The notes under the pieces are model-generated. The model worked only from the letters and a program-made list of their open reading frames with translations, was not told where the DNA came from and ran no database searches. Position numbers and translations under genes: made by a program. A DNA stretch of 64,000 nucleotides from Gnetum montanum (lineage: Eukaryota; Streptophyta; Gnetopsida; Gnetales; Gnetaceae). Shown here in pieces: positions 47,381-60,010 of the stretch; position 1 is the stretch's first letter; each line of letters begins with the position of its first letter. Location of the stretch: assembly GCA_015680685.1 (NCBI GenBank), contig MNCI01009539.1, forward strand, positions 29,260-93,259, written 5' to 3'.

Positions 47381-47960
47381 TTGGTTTGTAGGTTAAACAA
47401 ATCTTTGTATGGTCTCAAATAGGTGCCAAAGGTGTTGGTATAAGAGATTTGACTCATATATCATGAGCGTTGGGTACAATAGAATTAGTGCAAACCCTTG
47501 TACATATTTCAAGAGGTTTGATGAAGATTTCATTGTGTTGTTATTGTATGTAGATGACATGTTGGTTGTAGGCCCTAACAAAGAGAAAATCCAAGAATTG
47601 AAGGCACAGTTGGCTAGGGAATTTGATATGAAAGACCTGGGACCAACAAACAAGATTCTAGGGATGCAAATTCATCAAGACAAAAATAATAAGAAGATTT
47701 GACTTTCTTAGAAAAACTACTTGGGTAAGATCTTACAATGCTTCAACATGCAAGACTATAAGCCAATTTCTATCCCACTTCCTATTAATTTCAAATTATC
47801 CTTTGAGATGTGTCTTAGCAAAGAAGTAGAGAGGAATGAGATGTCTCAAGTACCATATGCATCAGGAGTGGAAAGACTAATTTTTTCTATGATTTGTACA
47901 GGAGTAGACAATGCACAAGCAGTGGGAGCGGTCAATTGGTACATGGCAAATCCTAGATGA
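47381..47960 (+). pseudogene. Copia reverse transcriptase, N-terminal half deleted
   Basis: Integrase text (DVIFAEEGKEN) is followed directly by LVCRLNKSLYGLK, which normally lies deep inside RT. The fingers and first catalytic Asp are therefore missing. What follows is WYKRFDSYI, the YVDDMLVVG box (about 47545-47575), DMKDLGPTNKILGMQI, and a connection region with PYASGVERLIFSMICT. A frameshift near 47420 and stops occur. Confidence 0.85.
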
Positions 47961-48399
47961 GAGCATTGGAGTATTGTTAAGAGAATCTTGAGATACATTA
48001 AGGGTACCTCAAATGTTGTATTATGTTATGGTAGATCAGAATTTACTCTTAAATATTATGTGGATTTAAATTTTGTAGGTGATCTAGATCAAAGGAAATA
48101 TACTATAGGCTATGTGTTTACACTTTTAGGAGGAGCTATAAGCTAGGTATGAAGATTGCAAATAGTAGTAGCATTATCTACAACATAAGTAGAATACATG
48201 GTAGCTACACAAACTTGCAAGGAAGAAATTTGGATTCAAAGGTTATTGGAGGAGCTTGGACACAAAAAAGAGAAGATTCCTCTATTTTGTTATAGTTAGA
48301 TTGCCTTGCATATTGCAAGGAATCTAGCCTTTAATTCAAGGATAAAACACATAGGAGTACAATTTCACTTTGTTTGTAATGTAGTAGAAGATGGAAGTG
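47961..48399 (+). pseudogene. Copia RNase H, cut by assembly gap
   Basis: Contains RILRYIKGTSNVVLCY, YYVDLNFVGDLDQRKYTIGYVF, VALSTT and EYMVATQTCKEEIW, LALHIARN and KHIGVQFHFVCNVVEDGS, matching copia RNase H from its first catalytic Asp to near its end. The frame enters the N run at 48400. Confidence 0.8.
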
Positions 48400-48477
48400 N
48401 NNNNNNNNNNNNNNNNNNNNNNNNNNNNNNNNNNNNNNNNNNNNNNNNNNNNNNNNNNNNNNNNNNNNNNNNNNNNN
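48400..48477. other. Assembly gap (78 N)
   Basis: By comparison with the 5' LTR, the gap must contain the end of RNase H, the PPT and roughly the first 75 bp of the 3' LTR, more than 78 bp would easily hold; the N count is probably nominal. Confidence 0.8.
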
Positions 48478-48785
48478 TTTCTATTGTTCAATAGTTTTAG
48501 AATTTTCCCTAAAGATGAGATAATACTTATAAACATGTTGTGAAGATCTATCTTAGCTAATTTTAAATGTTTCCAATTTTTTGTAACCCTAGATGTGGTT
48601 ATTTAGGTTTGTCTTGGGATTGGTCATAAACAAAAGAGTTGAGAGTTGAATGTCTGTGATTTTTGAGAAATACAATAAAGCTTGCTGTTATTGTTTTGGT
48701 TTTATACATCTGCATAAAAAGATTTAGTTTTTTTACTCTATCATAAGGGACCTCCCTCATCTCAATTTAGATCCCTCAATTTAGA
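48478..48785 (+). repeat. 3' LTR of the copia element (start in gap)
   Basis: Matches 44874-45191 except for a short indel near the start. Ends ...CAATTTAGA before GCCAT and the kinase reading. Confidence 0.75.
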
Positions 48786-49195
48786 GCCATTCACCTGATA
48801 ACCACGCGTGCTACGTATAGTCATCAGTGTTTGGTTGAAGTGTTGACCTAGCAACTTGGCCAATATAAAATTTGCCACCTTGGAGTTGAGTTGTTCATGT
48901 AGAAGAATGTCCTCAAGCTTGATGTCATAGTGGATGATGTGCTACCGACATTGTTCCTATATGAGAATCACATCTTCCAGTCAAGTCCTGATCTAGCGTT
49001 GAATAATCACAATGTGAGGGAACTATTGTGCATGAACTTGTAGATGAGTAGATGGTGCTAGTGCTCATTGTAGAAGTTGAGTAAGCACACCACATTGACT
49101 TGTTACACCTTCCCAACAATGGCTACCTCTGTGCCAAACTTCTTCTCACCTTGCATGCCACCCTCCAATTTCTTGACTACAACCTCCTATAGTTA
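48786..49195 (-). pseudogene. Receptor-like Ser/Thr kinase pseudogene, N-lobe to activation segment
   Basis: The minus strand from 49175 reads VVKKLEGGMQGEKKFGTEVA (ATP-site Lys and helix-C Glu). Next come a stop, VNVVCLLNFYNEH, LLIYKFMHNSSL and GLDWKM. After a frameshift it reads HIIHYDIKLEDILLHEQLNS (catalytic loop HCDIKPENILL with Asp and Lys kept), KVANFILAKLLG (DFG changed to NFI) and TIRSTRGY. This is the pattern of lectin-type and LRK10-like receptor kinases. It ends where the copia LTR begins and continues at 44800. Confidence 0.85.
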
Positions 49196-50566
49196 TTAGT
49201 CAAATGCTTCAATCAACTCATATTTATTACTCCAATTGTTGGGCTTCTTCTAGAACTTCTTATGAGAGAATTGGTCATATTATCCATTGGTTTATTTTTG
49301 GTCTACTAAGTAACATAAAAAAGTTGTTTCCAAAGTTGTTTGGCATATTTTCACTCATAGCAAGAAAGATGAACTTGAATTCATTAATTATTACAATAAG
49401 GGTATTTCTCTTGCAGTAAAATAGATAGTAAAATGCATTAATAGAGATGATGTTCCTTTTAAGAAACATACTTATTTAAGGAAAACCTAAGAATAATAAT
49501 AGTTGGTCTTTTAATAACTTTCTCACTGTCTTCTTTTGCTTCAGGTCATTTTGATTTCTAGTAATCGAATTCTCAAATAAATTTGGAAGATAAGATGCAA
49601 GCTTAGTAAATATTAGAATTACAATCATATTACAGTTTTAGAGGTATGCTTAAAAAAATTAGCCCATGGAGGCTTCCTTTTAATAAAGGAGCTTGAACTA
49701 CTAATGCATCTAGATTGTGTACCATTTAGAGTAGATTTGATGTTATTGTAGTTTCTTATCTATGTATGCATGATAGATGGAATCCTTGTAATGAAGCTTC
49801 TAGCTTCCATGTTTTGAATAGAAAGAGAAAAAAGATTTTTGAAAATTTAACTTATAATCTTAGTAATTTATTTAAAGTTGATAACAATTTACATAAGAAT
49901 TTTTTAAATATTTGTTAGAAGGATGGAAGATATGTTTTTCCTTTTAATTCAGAAGATCCTTGTGAAATTATCACAAAAAAATATTTTATTCATAACAAAT
50001 TCAATAAGGCCTAGAATATGCAATTATCATTGTACTTTTGGATTAGGAAAATGAAAGATATTTAGAGAGCTTATACATTTCCTAAATCTATATTTTTAAT
50101 GATATCTTATTTGTCAAGGTCTTCCTATTAGCACTTGTCTTAAACATATCATAAATGTTTCTCCTTAATATATACTTTATAGAAGTGAAAATTCATTTTT
50201 CATGTTTTCTTTAGGTGTCCTATTACTCAAAATGCTTATAAATGAACATCTAGAATTTATAACATTCGACCAAGCATCAATGAAATCATTTTTGGTGTTC
50301 AACATGCTTTATCTACTTCATTTATTTACATTTGGAATTTTATTTTACTACTTATTTTCTACTCTATTAGGAAGCTTTAGTATGTAGTTATTTTATAGTA
50401 GTAAGAGCATGACTATGATCTCTTTTCAAGAATCAAATGTTAGATTCTCAGAGATGTTATGTTTTTGTTACAACTTCAAGAAAAAAAAGCTCATAATGAA
50501 AATTCAAAAATTAATATTTTTCTACAGTGTTGATTTCTTTTTATTTTGGAGATCAAGGATGAGAAG
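49196..50566. other. AT-rich sequence, no recognised gene
   Basis: Open fragments such as one around 49850-50000 (VFPFNSEDPCEIITKKYF on plus) suggest an old coding sequence, but I cannot assign a family. Confidence 0.4.
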
Positions 50567-50770
50567 CTTTCAACTTTTATTACTATTTTCTCTTTATTTA
50601 TAATTGATATAATTTTTTTTCTTTAGAGAGAGTTTTCTCCTTCTCTTTATAAAAAAACCATTAGTAATAAGTGAAAGCCCATGAGGGCACTTCTAAATAA
50701 GGGCAAGACTTGATCCTTTTCCTACCCTAGAGGGAAGGTTTTTCAGGATTCGTTGTAAGGATGAAAACTT
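50567..50770 (+). repeat. Inverted repeat, left arm (partner 53850-54030)
   Basis: It contains CTTTAGAGAGAGTT, then AGTGAAAGCCCATGAGGGCA and TTCTAAATAAGGGCAAG followed by ATCCTTTTCCTA. The reverse complement of 53850-54030 has the same order with mismatches. Possibly the 3' end of a non-LTR element present in opposite orientations. Confidence 0.7.
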
Positions 50771-53700
50771 AAAAATGCATCTATAAAATATTTTGTGATT
50801 TTTTCTTAGATTTTCTCTTTGATGATTTGATGTGCTTCAAAATTTTAAATATTATTATTTATTTTTTGGGGTTTGACATCCCCTCCCCTTCCCTTAATAT
50901 GCCACATAGTATCCCAACATTATCTATCTTTTAGTCAAAGGGACTTAACTATACAATCTTACATGTTTAGTACACATATAAATATTTGAAATAAAATTAG
51001 TTAAAATATTCTAAAATACTAAAATACTCTAAAATATTAAAACATATTTAAAAAATTAAAATAAATTGAACTACACATGTCATACAACCCCAATATTAGT
51101 AGGTAACCAAATAAATAAATAAACTACTACGACAAGAAGGTATTAAAGGTACCAAATATAAGTTTAATTTACACATACAATTTACTAAAGGGTGCTTAGT
51201 CAAGAAGTTTTACACTTAATATATTGGTTTTTTTCTTATTTAAATCATGCATATATCCTTTCAACTTGTTATTTTCTAATAGTAGTGTTAGTTTAGTCCT
51301 AGATATAACATTAGTATTATTTATCCTTTTCTTCCTTTACCTAACTTTATTTCTCATTAATAGTCAATATCACCATCACTATAATCTATTATAGTCATTT
51401 TACTAGGAAGAGTTGAAACTTATATTTCACATCATCCTATTTTTATCCTAAGATAATTTGATTTCTAAGTATTAAAGACAATTTCTTAAAGCAACCTATA
51501 GTACATTAAGATATCTCAACACTTAGAATGTCATGGCATGATAAAAATTTAATTTCTCTCAAAGCTCAAAGAAAAAAAATATTGATGGAATTAAGGAAGA
51601 TCTAAGTGTATGTTAAACACATAACTCAATACAACTACAAAGTCTCCTATGCCAAGCATGAGCTTGACATCAATCTCTTGAAGATAGAATATAAGTGTAT
51701 GATGTTGTATGAAGTAGAGCATGGGCTTGAACATTTTCTACCTAATCTAGATAATCTAATTCAACTCATAAAAAAGTAAAAATAAAATCTTGATTGAATT
51801 ATTATTCATCAAAGATGAAGTTCAAGGCATGATTTATGCTTACTTGAATAAGGCAACTATGATAGATTTTCTTATGTGTTGCTTAAACATCAATGTAACT
51901 AGGCAAGCTAGACTAAGTAATGTTCACCAAATCATAGATGGAGTGAATATCAATAATAATGGTGAAAGATAACCTCATGTACCTTTGCTATCTTGGAGAG
52001 TATGACAACATAATCCACTTTCTCATAATTCCATAACCTAGAATGTATATTATTGATGCTTAATTTATGCCTCTTCTCATCACTCTACCTTGTAAACTTT
52101 TCTGTAAGATAAAGAATATCAACCATTCCTTATTTTTAAAAGATTTCAATATCCTCCTTAGTCTAGTGGTAACTATTGTATCCTTCTCTATGATTTCCAA
52201 TTATTATCCTATTTCCATTCCTTCCTAATCCTTCCTTATTTCTTCTACAATGCTTATTAGCATTTGACCCTAGAAATATCATTGGGATACCTCCTTAAGT
52301 GATGCTCCTTATGCAATACTTTATTACTAGACTCTGTGCAAACAAAAACTAGATTTAAAAGACAACAATCTTGCATGGTGGAAGTTCTATTATTTTCATT
52401 TCCTAGTTGCTCNATTGCATGGTGGAAGTTCTATTATTTTCATTTCCTAGTTGCTCAATAATCCTATTAGCCTACTTACCTCCTATATTGAGGTTTCTAA
52501 AGGTATCATCTTACCCACCTTTACCATGTAATCTAGTGATGTTTATCCAACTACTTATGTTGTTACTTTTCAAAGTGAGTATATGCTTTTGACCAACTAT
52601 ATGCATTTCATTCTACAAAATTTCTTTAGTTTCTTATTAGGAAAAGCTTTGAAATTATATCACTTGCTAGTCAATTCATCAACAATGTCACTAGAAAAAC
52701 TCTTCATAGTCTTTGTGAAGAAAATCAAATACAGCCTTAGTAAACATGGCACATTATAAAATTTATTGACAATTAAGAAATCTATGAATGAGTCCATTGG
52801 TTAGCTCATCTCGTGATGAATCTATATGATCATAAATCTCACTCATCCTTTACTTGATAAGTAGCTACTAAACATATTTGAGTTAATTATTAATGACTAT
52901 ATTAGAAGAAAGATGATCTACATAAGACCATTCAATTTATACGATTTCATCATGTCAACAAAGAATATAGATGAATTTTATATTTAAAAAAATGATCTCA
53001 AGTCATAAAACTTCCATAACAAGGTAAATAAGACATGTGACAATGAGAAACCTTGGTCCTCTAACTAAATCATATCTCTTTTGAAATCAACAATCTCTTC
53101 TTTGACCCTTTAGTACACCAACTCAAATTAAAAATAAGCAAATATGATTTAATTTTCTTCTATCAATTCACATCAAGAAAAAATTTAAAGAATAGAATTT
53201 GATCTAAATGCCACAATATCCCCATGTCCTACTCTTTTTTCTATAGCATTGTGTTAAAGAAGGTCAGATTAATGAAGTGTAAAATGTAATTAGGTCAAGT
53301 TGATCATTGTGGAGTTCCACATGGTTATCAACAAGATACTTGATGGAACAAACTCATGATTTGAATTTGAAACCTTAGTTACAAGCTTGAAATTTTTTTA
53401 TTCAACTAAAGCTCCTTTAGAAATCAAATCATGTCTACTTATTCCAATATTTCTCTTAGCAAATAAAGCTCATGTCTTATGTTTTGTGAAAAATTCATAT
53501 TTGGAACAATATATATCTACTTGAATAAAGATTATTGTGACTATTAATTCCATGATAATGTAAGAAGGGATTAGAATAAACTTACAAAGAAAAAAAATTA
53601 GAAGAAGTACAATATAAAGACACTAGTTGAGCTGTTCACAAGAAACATCTAAACACATAAGAGCTTTTGATCAACAATACTAGTTTAAAGAAGTAGAAGA

Positions 53701-53849
53701 AGGAGAAACTTAAAAATAAAGATAAGTCTAATCTTAAAAAATAAATTAAATATTAAAAAAATTTAAAGTATAATAGATTAATAAAGATAGAGTTTAAAGA
53801 AATAGACCAATGATTTTAAATATGTTCTTTCAAAGTTTAATTATTATAG
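50771..53849. other. AT-rich sequence between inverted repeats, no gene seen
   Basis: Very AT-rich and low in recognisable motifs. An exact 42-bp duplication around a single N at 52413 is probably an assembly join. Confidence 0.5.
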
Positions 53850-54030
53850 TCAATCTTGAACAACCTTAGGAAAAGGATTAGACATTGCCCTTATTTAGAA
53901 GCATCCTCATAGATTTTCACTATTTACTAAAGGGTTTCTTGTGAAAATAAGTAAACAACTCTCTCTAAAGATAAAAGAAAGCTTCAATCATAAAAAATGA
54001 AAACATAGTAACAGAAGTTAAAATTTTCCC
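53850..54030 (-). repeat. Inverted repeat, right arm (partner 50567-50770)
   Basis: See the left arm. The shared order is CCTTAGGAAAAGGAT, TTGCCCTTATTTAGAAGC, TTTTCACTATTTACTAA and ACTCTCTCTAAAG. Confidence 0.7.
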
Positions 54031-54535
54031 ATACATGAGCATTCAAAACAAAAAGAAATTAATATCATATGAAATAAATTAATTTTTTAACTTTTTCTTG
54101 ATATTTTTTTACTGGAGTATTAAAAGTAACATCTTTCGATATAGAGGATAGTTCTTATTTTTTATATAGAGACATATCTTCTTACAACATCGTTACTATT
54201 GATGTCTATAAAAATTTCATATCATAGAATTATCTATATAGGATAAGGGTTTTCTATGTTCATGGGCTTTAGAATAGTACATAAGTTTCATAATATTCGT
54301 TGAAGGAGTAAAAGGATTTACCTGAACATGAGATGTTTTAGGATCTAATGTATTGACTAAATAGTCATGAGTCAAATTTTCTTCATGACCATGACATCAT
54401 CAAAATGGAAGCTTACTTATCAATGGAATCAATGTTGCATTACATAAGAATGCGAACTCATGCAACCAAAAATATGAGAGAACTCATGGTTGTTGGTGAG
54501 CCATCATAGTTTGGCCATGTCTATGGGATGCCATC
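54031..54535. other. AT-rich flank of the 54536 element
   Basis: Nothing recognisable. The five bases before the LTR are CCATC, the expected left target duplication; its partner lies outside the window. Confidence 0.5.
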
Positions 54536-55388
54536 TGATGAGCGGTGAGGTATCCATATGCTTAACCATATGAATAAAAGCATTACACGTGATCTGGTTG
54601 AACTCCAAGGACTAAGTGCTTATGCGCTTCCATAGAACAAAGATGGGTTAGGTGATCATTCTCTTCCCAAGCTTACTCATATGGCATGATTTTCTAGTTA
54701 AGTAAACTTGAGGTATATGATTTTTATGCCTTTTATGTTTTATGTCTTAGTGCTAAAAAGGGAGAAATGAAATAATTAACTAATTTAATTTAACTAATTA
54801 GCTAGGTTCTAACTAGTCCTAACACTAGCATCCATTCCCACTCTCCATACACATCCTAAACTAGTGTAACACTACTGGGATTACCAAACACTAGTTATTG
54901 TTGGGTTACCAAATGTTCCACATATGCTCAAAGTGGTTGTATTGAGTGTGCTTACTTGTTGAAAATTAACAAATCAATAAAATAGCCAATTAACTAACGA
55001 AAGCATTGAATAACTATAAATAACATTAAATACAATAAATAAGCTATTCTGAATGTTGCAAGGTTTATCACAAAGTTTGTCTCTGTTTATGGACACAAGG
55101 TGTGCTCAGGTACACAATGCTTCAATAAAGATCTCTTCACTTCATGACTCCTACTCTGGACACTAAAAAATAATTCTAACTCTAGAAAGGGAAAACTGTA
55201 AGAGTTCAGATAAGGGACTAAGAAACTAACTACGAAATCAAGTGCCCTCATATCTTATTTATAGGAAATGAGACAAGCTCTAATGTCACATGTCTGATAT
55301 GGCTTTGGCACCTTCGATATCACATACCCAATATTGAGGGTTTGATATCGGAGATTTGATATTAGGGATCCAATATCGCAACTCACCA
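54536..55388 (-). repeat. 3' LTR of the 54536 element
   Basis: It runs TGATGAGCGGTGAGG...AACTCACCA. On the minus strand a TATA box CTATAAATAAG lies near 55253-55263, with a cluster of GATAT(C) boxes upstream (55290-55380). Confidence 0.85.
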
Positions 55389-57284
55389 TAGCTCCATGAC
55401 TGAATGAAAATTCGTCCTCAAGTTCCTTAGGAAATATTGGGAAGGTATGGGATTATTAACTAAATGATAACTAACAATGACATGGAATGATAGACTCAAA
55501 GTGCTCGGTAAATAGATTGACAAACATATTATAGCATTGGTGTTCATGACCATTGTGGTGAACACTATACATAAATGACATCTAGACCCCATTTGACAGC
55601 TTGAAGAGAGAGAGAAAAGAAAGTAAGGCATGTTGCTACCGATGTCAAAAATGTGCACACCATTGTTCATTCATGGCCACATGATCAAGTTTTTTCATTA
55701 CATAAATGCTCTAGTTATACTCCATCTTGAGTGCTCCTTCCTATCCCAGTCCATTATTCATGTGAGTGCCATTTACACACACAACAAAATCATGAATTTT
55801 GCAAGGATAGATAAGATATAATGTAATTGATACCTTACCTCAATATGAAACACCTCGACTAGGTTGTGGGTATGGAAAATACTTGGTTAGAGGTTTGTAA
55901 TTGATAACTACCCAAGGTGTAGGGGTGAGATAAGTAATGGAAAGGAAAAATTTGTGATAGGACCCCCATTACTAAGAGTGAACCTTCGGTAGTGATAGGG
56001 TGGAAAAACTAAAAGAACAAGAAAGATGAAAGAAATAACAATGTTGAAGCCATTAAGAAAAAATAAAAATGGATGCCACTAATGAGTGAAATGAGAAATA
56101 GTTGATTGCAAGAAATTCTTAAGGGAAAGAATATAATAATTGCACCAAAAAGGAATTCCAGTGGATCCTCCCCAAAGCAGGCTCATGCCCCTGATGCCTT
56201 CACAAACCGACAAACCAAAGTGTCGATAGGCTCTAGGAATGACATATGGAAATAATGGTTAAGGAGTTACCCACAAGAATTTAGCAAGGAATAACAATGC
56301 ATCAACAAAGATATAGACTAATCATAAAATTGAAAATGAGGTGGAATACGGAAAGAAATACGGAAAGAGAGAATGTAATGGAATGAAATCCCAAAATCAA
56401 GGTTGTGTAAAGTCCCTTGTATAGTGTGTGATCAAGGTGACTTAATAAAATTTGGTCCAAATCCATATTAAAACTAACCACATCTAGTGACCTCGCATCA
56501 ACACACTTGACCAATCCATCCTTGTAAGGCAAGAATAATGTGTCCACAGAGCCATCACCATTCGAACAAGGGAAAGATAGAGGAGAAGGAAGAAAGAAAG
56601 GGCCTTAGTTAGAGAGAATCTTCAGGAATGGGTAACATGTCTTTCTAGTGCCATAACCAATGTTTGTAGCCCATATTTCTTATTATGTCTAAAGGGTGTG
56701 CTTTGAATTCTCACTAGTTTTCTTGGTAAGAACCACACCATGAAAATACTTATTTGATTTAGTCAACTTCATGATATTTGGTCAAGAGTGGAATGGAGGA
56801 AAACCTATGAAAAACATCCAAGTATCCAAGAGAATAGGCAACACAAATGTGTTGAATCCCCTTGAGTTCACACCCTTTTCAATCCATTTGAATCTTTCCT
56901 TGGTTTGAAGAATACCAAGCCATCCATTCATTAATAAGTTTATTTAGAGAAATGGATAGTATAGTTCCAAGATCATGGAAGACCATATAGCTGAATGGAT
57001 GAATGGATGACATGGACTTATTGCCTATTTTATCAAAAGAAATCATATTTCGGCATCAACATTAAAAATCAAAGGTAAAAACCAAATAGTAGCAATGAAC
57101 ACTATTATAGTATTCTCCACCATCATGAGCACTTATTATATGATAAGTGAGATTTATTTGAACAAAATGTAATAGAGAAATAAATAGTAAAAAATGTTAA
57201 CAATGGTGAAAAACAAAAATAAGTAAAGAAGAAAAATGTGTAAAAAAAAAAGACAAAAGAAACTAAGGCTTAGAATGAGTAGGA
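55389..57284 (-). other. Post-integrase spacer of the 54536 element
   Basis: Similar to 600-2000, 27400-28300 and (inverted) 38520-39400. No protein motif found. The minus-strand frame 57342-57154 is the tail after integrase, rich in Leu and Phe, and not assigned. Confidence 0.55.
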
Positions 57285-58330
57285 TTAGTGACCATCTCCT
57301 CCGTGACTGAGTTGGAAGGAGGAGATCCAAAATAGTGAGCAAGGTTGTCCATTAATAGAGGTAGTGTTAGTACTAGTTGTTTTAGGCTCATGGAAAGGTT
57401 TGGTTTGTTGGATGTTTACCAATAATTTCTTGTTTGGGCTTTCAGTTTTATAGATCATCATGGACCCTGAAGGGAAAGTTTCATGAATGATATAAGGTCC
57501 TTCGCACAACATTTGAAATTTAGTTCATTGTGGTGCATGTGTGGGATTCCAATATAGAACCTTATCTCCTAGTTGGTATTTGACCTTCCTAATACTTAGG
57601 TCATGACGTTGTTTGTTAAAGGCCTTGTGAATTCATTGGTTGACAAGGTGGCTAATTAGTTTTCATTTAGCAAGTTAAGGTTCATTAACTATTTTCTTTA
57701 TGATAGATTGAGGTCAAAGTTGAGGTCACATGTTGTTGATAGTGTATGAAGTTCAACTTGGATGGGAAGTGTTGAAAGTTTACCGTACACTAACGCATAG
57801 GGAGAGTAGCCTATAGGGAGTTTCCATATGGAGTAGTATGCCCAAAGATCATTGTTTAGTTTGGTGCTCTAGTCTTGCCTATATTTGCTAATGGTTCACA
57901 TCGATATTTTTTTGATCTCCCTATTGGTGACTTCGACTTGGCCATTTGCTTGAGTATGTATGGCATAGTTAGCTTATGCTCCGCTCCCAAGCGTTGCATC
58001 AAATTTTGAAAAGTCACACCTATAAAGTTTGTACCATAATCAGAAATAAGTGCATGAGGCATGCCAAACCTATTTATGATTTGTTGTTGAACAAATCGTA
58101 TAGTGGTAGATGATGTACAATCCATAACAGCGGCTAATTCTACCCACTTTGTAAAATAATCAACAACAACAATGATGTACACTTTTCCATTGGACACTGG
58201 TGTAATAGGCCCCATAAAATCAATACCACATATGTCAAAGGGTTCTAAAGGTTAAATCCATTATTGTGGAGCCTTCATTGTAGCAATTATTCCACCATCA
58301 TGTTGACAACACTCACAAGATTGGACGAAA
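57285..58330 (-). pseudogene. Integrase of the 54536 element
   Basis: The minus frame 58215-57856 starts MGPITPVSNGKVYIIVVVDY, has the second Asp in ALISDYGTNFIG and runs into a frameshift in the YHPQxNGQAE block (reads MPYILKQMAKSKS). The C-terminal part has CEGPYIIHETFPSGSM, LLVNIQQTKPF and FWISSFQLSHGG. There is no chromodomain. Confidence 0.8.
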
Positions 58331-58559
58331 TGATGAGTATCTCAAAACAATGTAGGCCAATAATATTCTATAAACAAGATTTTAATGATTATTCATCTCC
58401 TAGCATAATGACCCCTACAAGGGCCCTCATGAGCATCTTTGAGAACTTGAAATTGATATACTTTGGGAACACACCATTGGACTAAGCCATCAAAACATAC
58501 CTTATAAAGTTGTCTATTAATTTCCATGAAATATTTTTCTTAGTGAAGAAACTGTTGTT

Positions 58560-59130
58560 TCTTTTTAACATCCAACCTTTTTGGTGTTTTTTGTGTAAGG
58601 AGATAGGTAAAAATGCTACTATACTAATTTATCTTTGTGGTTAATTTATTATTTGCTACACTGGAAAAGAGGAGTTCATTAGAAAAGTCATCAGAAATGG
58701 GATATTTGTCCTCTTTATTATCCCATCGTAATCATGATAAATGATTAGCAACAACATTCTTGGTGCCTTTATGATTGATCATCGTAAAATTAAACTCTTG
58801 TAAGTTCATGAGCCATCATATGATGCAAGGGCTCACTATTGGTTTATTCATTAGGAACTATATTATGCTATGATCTGTGTGTCCAAATATCTTATAGCCT
58901 AATACATAGTGCCTAAATTTTTCTAGTGCAAACACCATAGCCATTAATTCTTTTTTTTGTTGTGGTGTAGTTGAGTTGTGCACTAGCAATACTTCGACTT
59001 ACATAGTGAATATAATAGGGGAATTTTTGGTCATCTAACTATGTAAGTACAGCTTTGAAGGAAAATTTGGATGTGTCAGTCATTATGTGGAATGATATGA
59101 ACTAGTCAGGAGCTTGTAGAATAGGTGTTT
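58560..59130 (-). pseudogene. RNase H of the 54536 element
   Basis: The minus strand between about 59080 and 58700 corresponds to 36804-37250 of the sister: the stretch around NYTT...KELMAMVFALEKFRHY and the HRS (D lost) ... SPCIIWWLMNL region can be followed with stops and a frameshift. The DAS block is hard to read. Confidence 0.6.
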
Positions 59131-59289
59131 CTACAAGCTTATATTTCAAGGTTTGGAAGGCTAGCTCACATTCCTTGGTCCATTCAAAGGATACATTCTT
59201 CTTGGTTAGTTCTATCAAAGGTTTTGAAACCCTTGAAAAGTTCTCAATGAAGTGTCTATAATAGCCAATATGTCCAAGGAATGATTAGA

Positions 59290-60010
59290 TATCTTTTACA
59301 ATGTCAGATTAATGAGTGATTCCTTGGATGACTTTAATCTTTTTGGGATCTACCTCTATCCTTGTTTGTGAAATTTTATGTCCTAACAGAATGCCTTCTT
59401 GGACCATTAAATGGATTTTTTTTCCAATTGAGCCTTAATTTTATTTCTACACATCATTTCAGTACTTACTGTAATTGGTCCAATGCTTATTCGAAGTCTG
59501 CTCCATAGGTGGAGAAATCATCCATAAAAACCTCCACACCATTCCTTATTTGCTGTTGAAATATACTTAGAATCAAATGTTGAAATGTTGCTTGGGCATT
59601 GCACAAGCCAAATAGAATCTATCTATATGTGAATGTTTCCTAAGGACTTGTGAATGTAGTCTTGTCTTGGTCTTTTGATGCTATTTGAATATGATTGTAT
59701 CCACTATAACCATCCAGAAAACTATAGTAGCAATGCCATGCAATGGTATCTAAGACTTGGTCGACGAATGACAATGGGAAATGGTCTTTAAATGTTTCCA
59801 TGTTCAGTAGCCTAAAGTCTATACACACCTTCTATTTGCCTTCCTTTTTAGGCATAATGACTAATGGACTAACTCATTCACTATTAGCAATGGGGTAGAT
59901 GAACCTATGTTTTAGAAGTTCAATTTCTTCCTTAACCACTTGCTTAAGCTTTGGGTTTAGTCACCTTTGTGGTTGTCATCGAGGCTTCATGGAGGGGTCA
60001 GTGTAAATCC
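59290..60010 (-). pseudogene. Reverse transcriptase of the 54536 element
   Basis: The minus frame 59828-59640 reads MCIDFRLLNMETFKDHFPLS, then LDGYSGYNHIQIA with the first catalytic Asp and KTTFTSP. The FMDDFSTYG box lies at about 59535-59508. VQEGILLGHKIS follows near 59400. This copy keeps the DGYSGYN block that is damaged at 36170. Confidence 0.8.

Larger units (their letters stand above)
44800..48785 (+). mobile_element. Ty1/copia element inserted in the kinase pseudogene
   Basis: LTRs at about 44800-45191 and up to 48785 flank gag, protease, integrase, partial RT and RNase H in copia order (integrase before RT). GCCA-type sequence at both edges (44796-44800 and 48786-48790, both GCCAT) is the probable target duplication and falls at the kinase GY..EW position on both sides. 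The element reads against the kinase. It is inactive: stops in most domains and a large RT deletion. A 78-N gap hides the end of RNase H, the PPT and the 3' LTR start. Confidence 0.8.

Noticed and set aside
49850-50010. Transposase or LINE call for the open fragment around 49850-50010
   Set aside because: No family-specific motif could be named.
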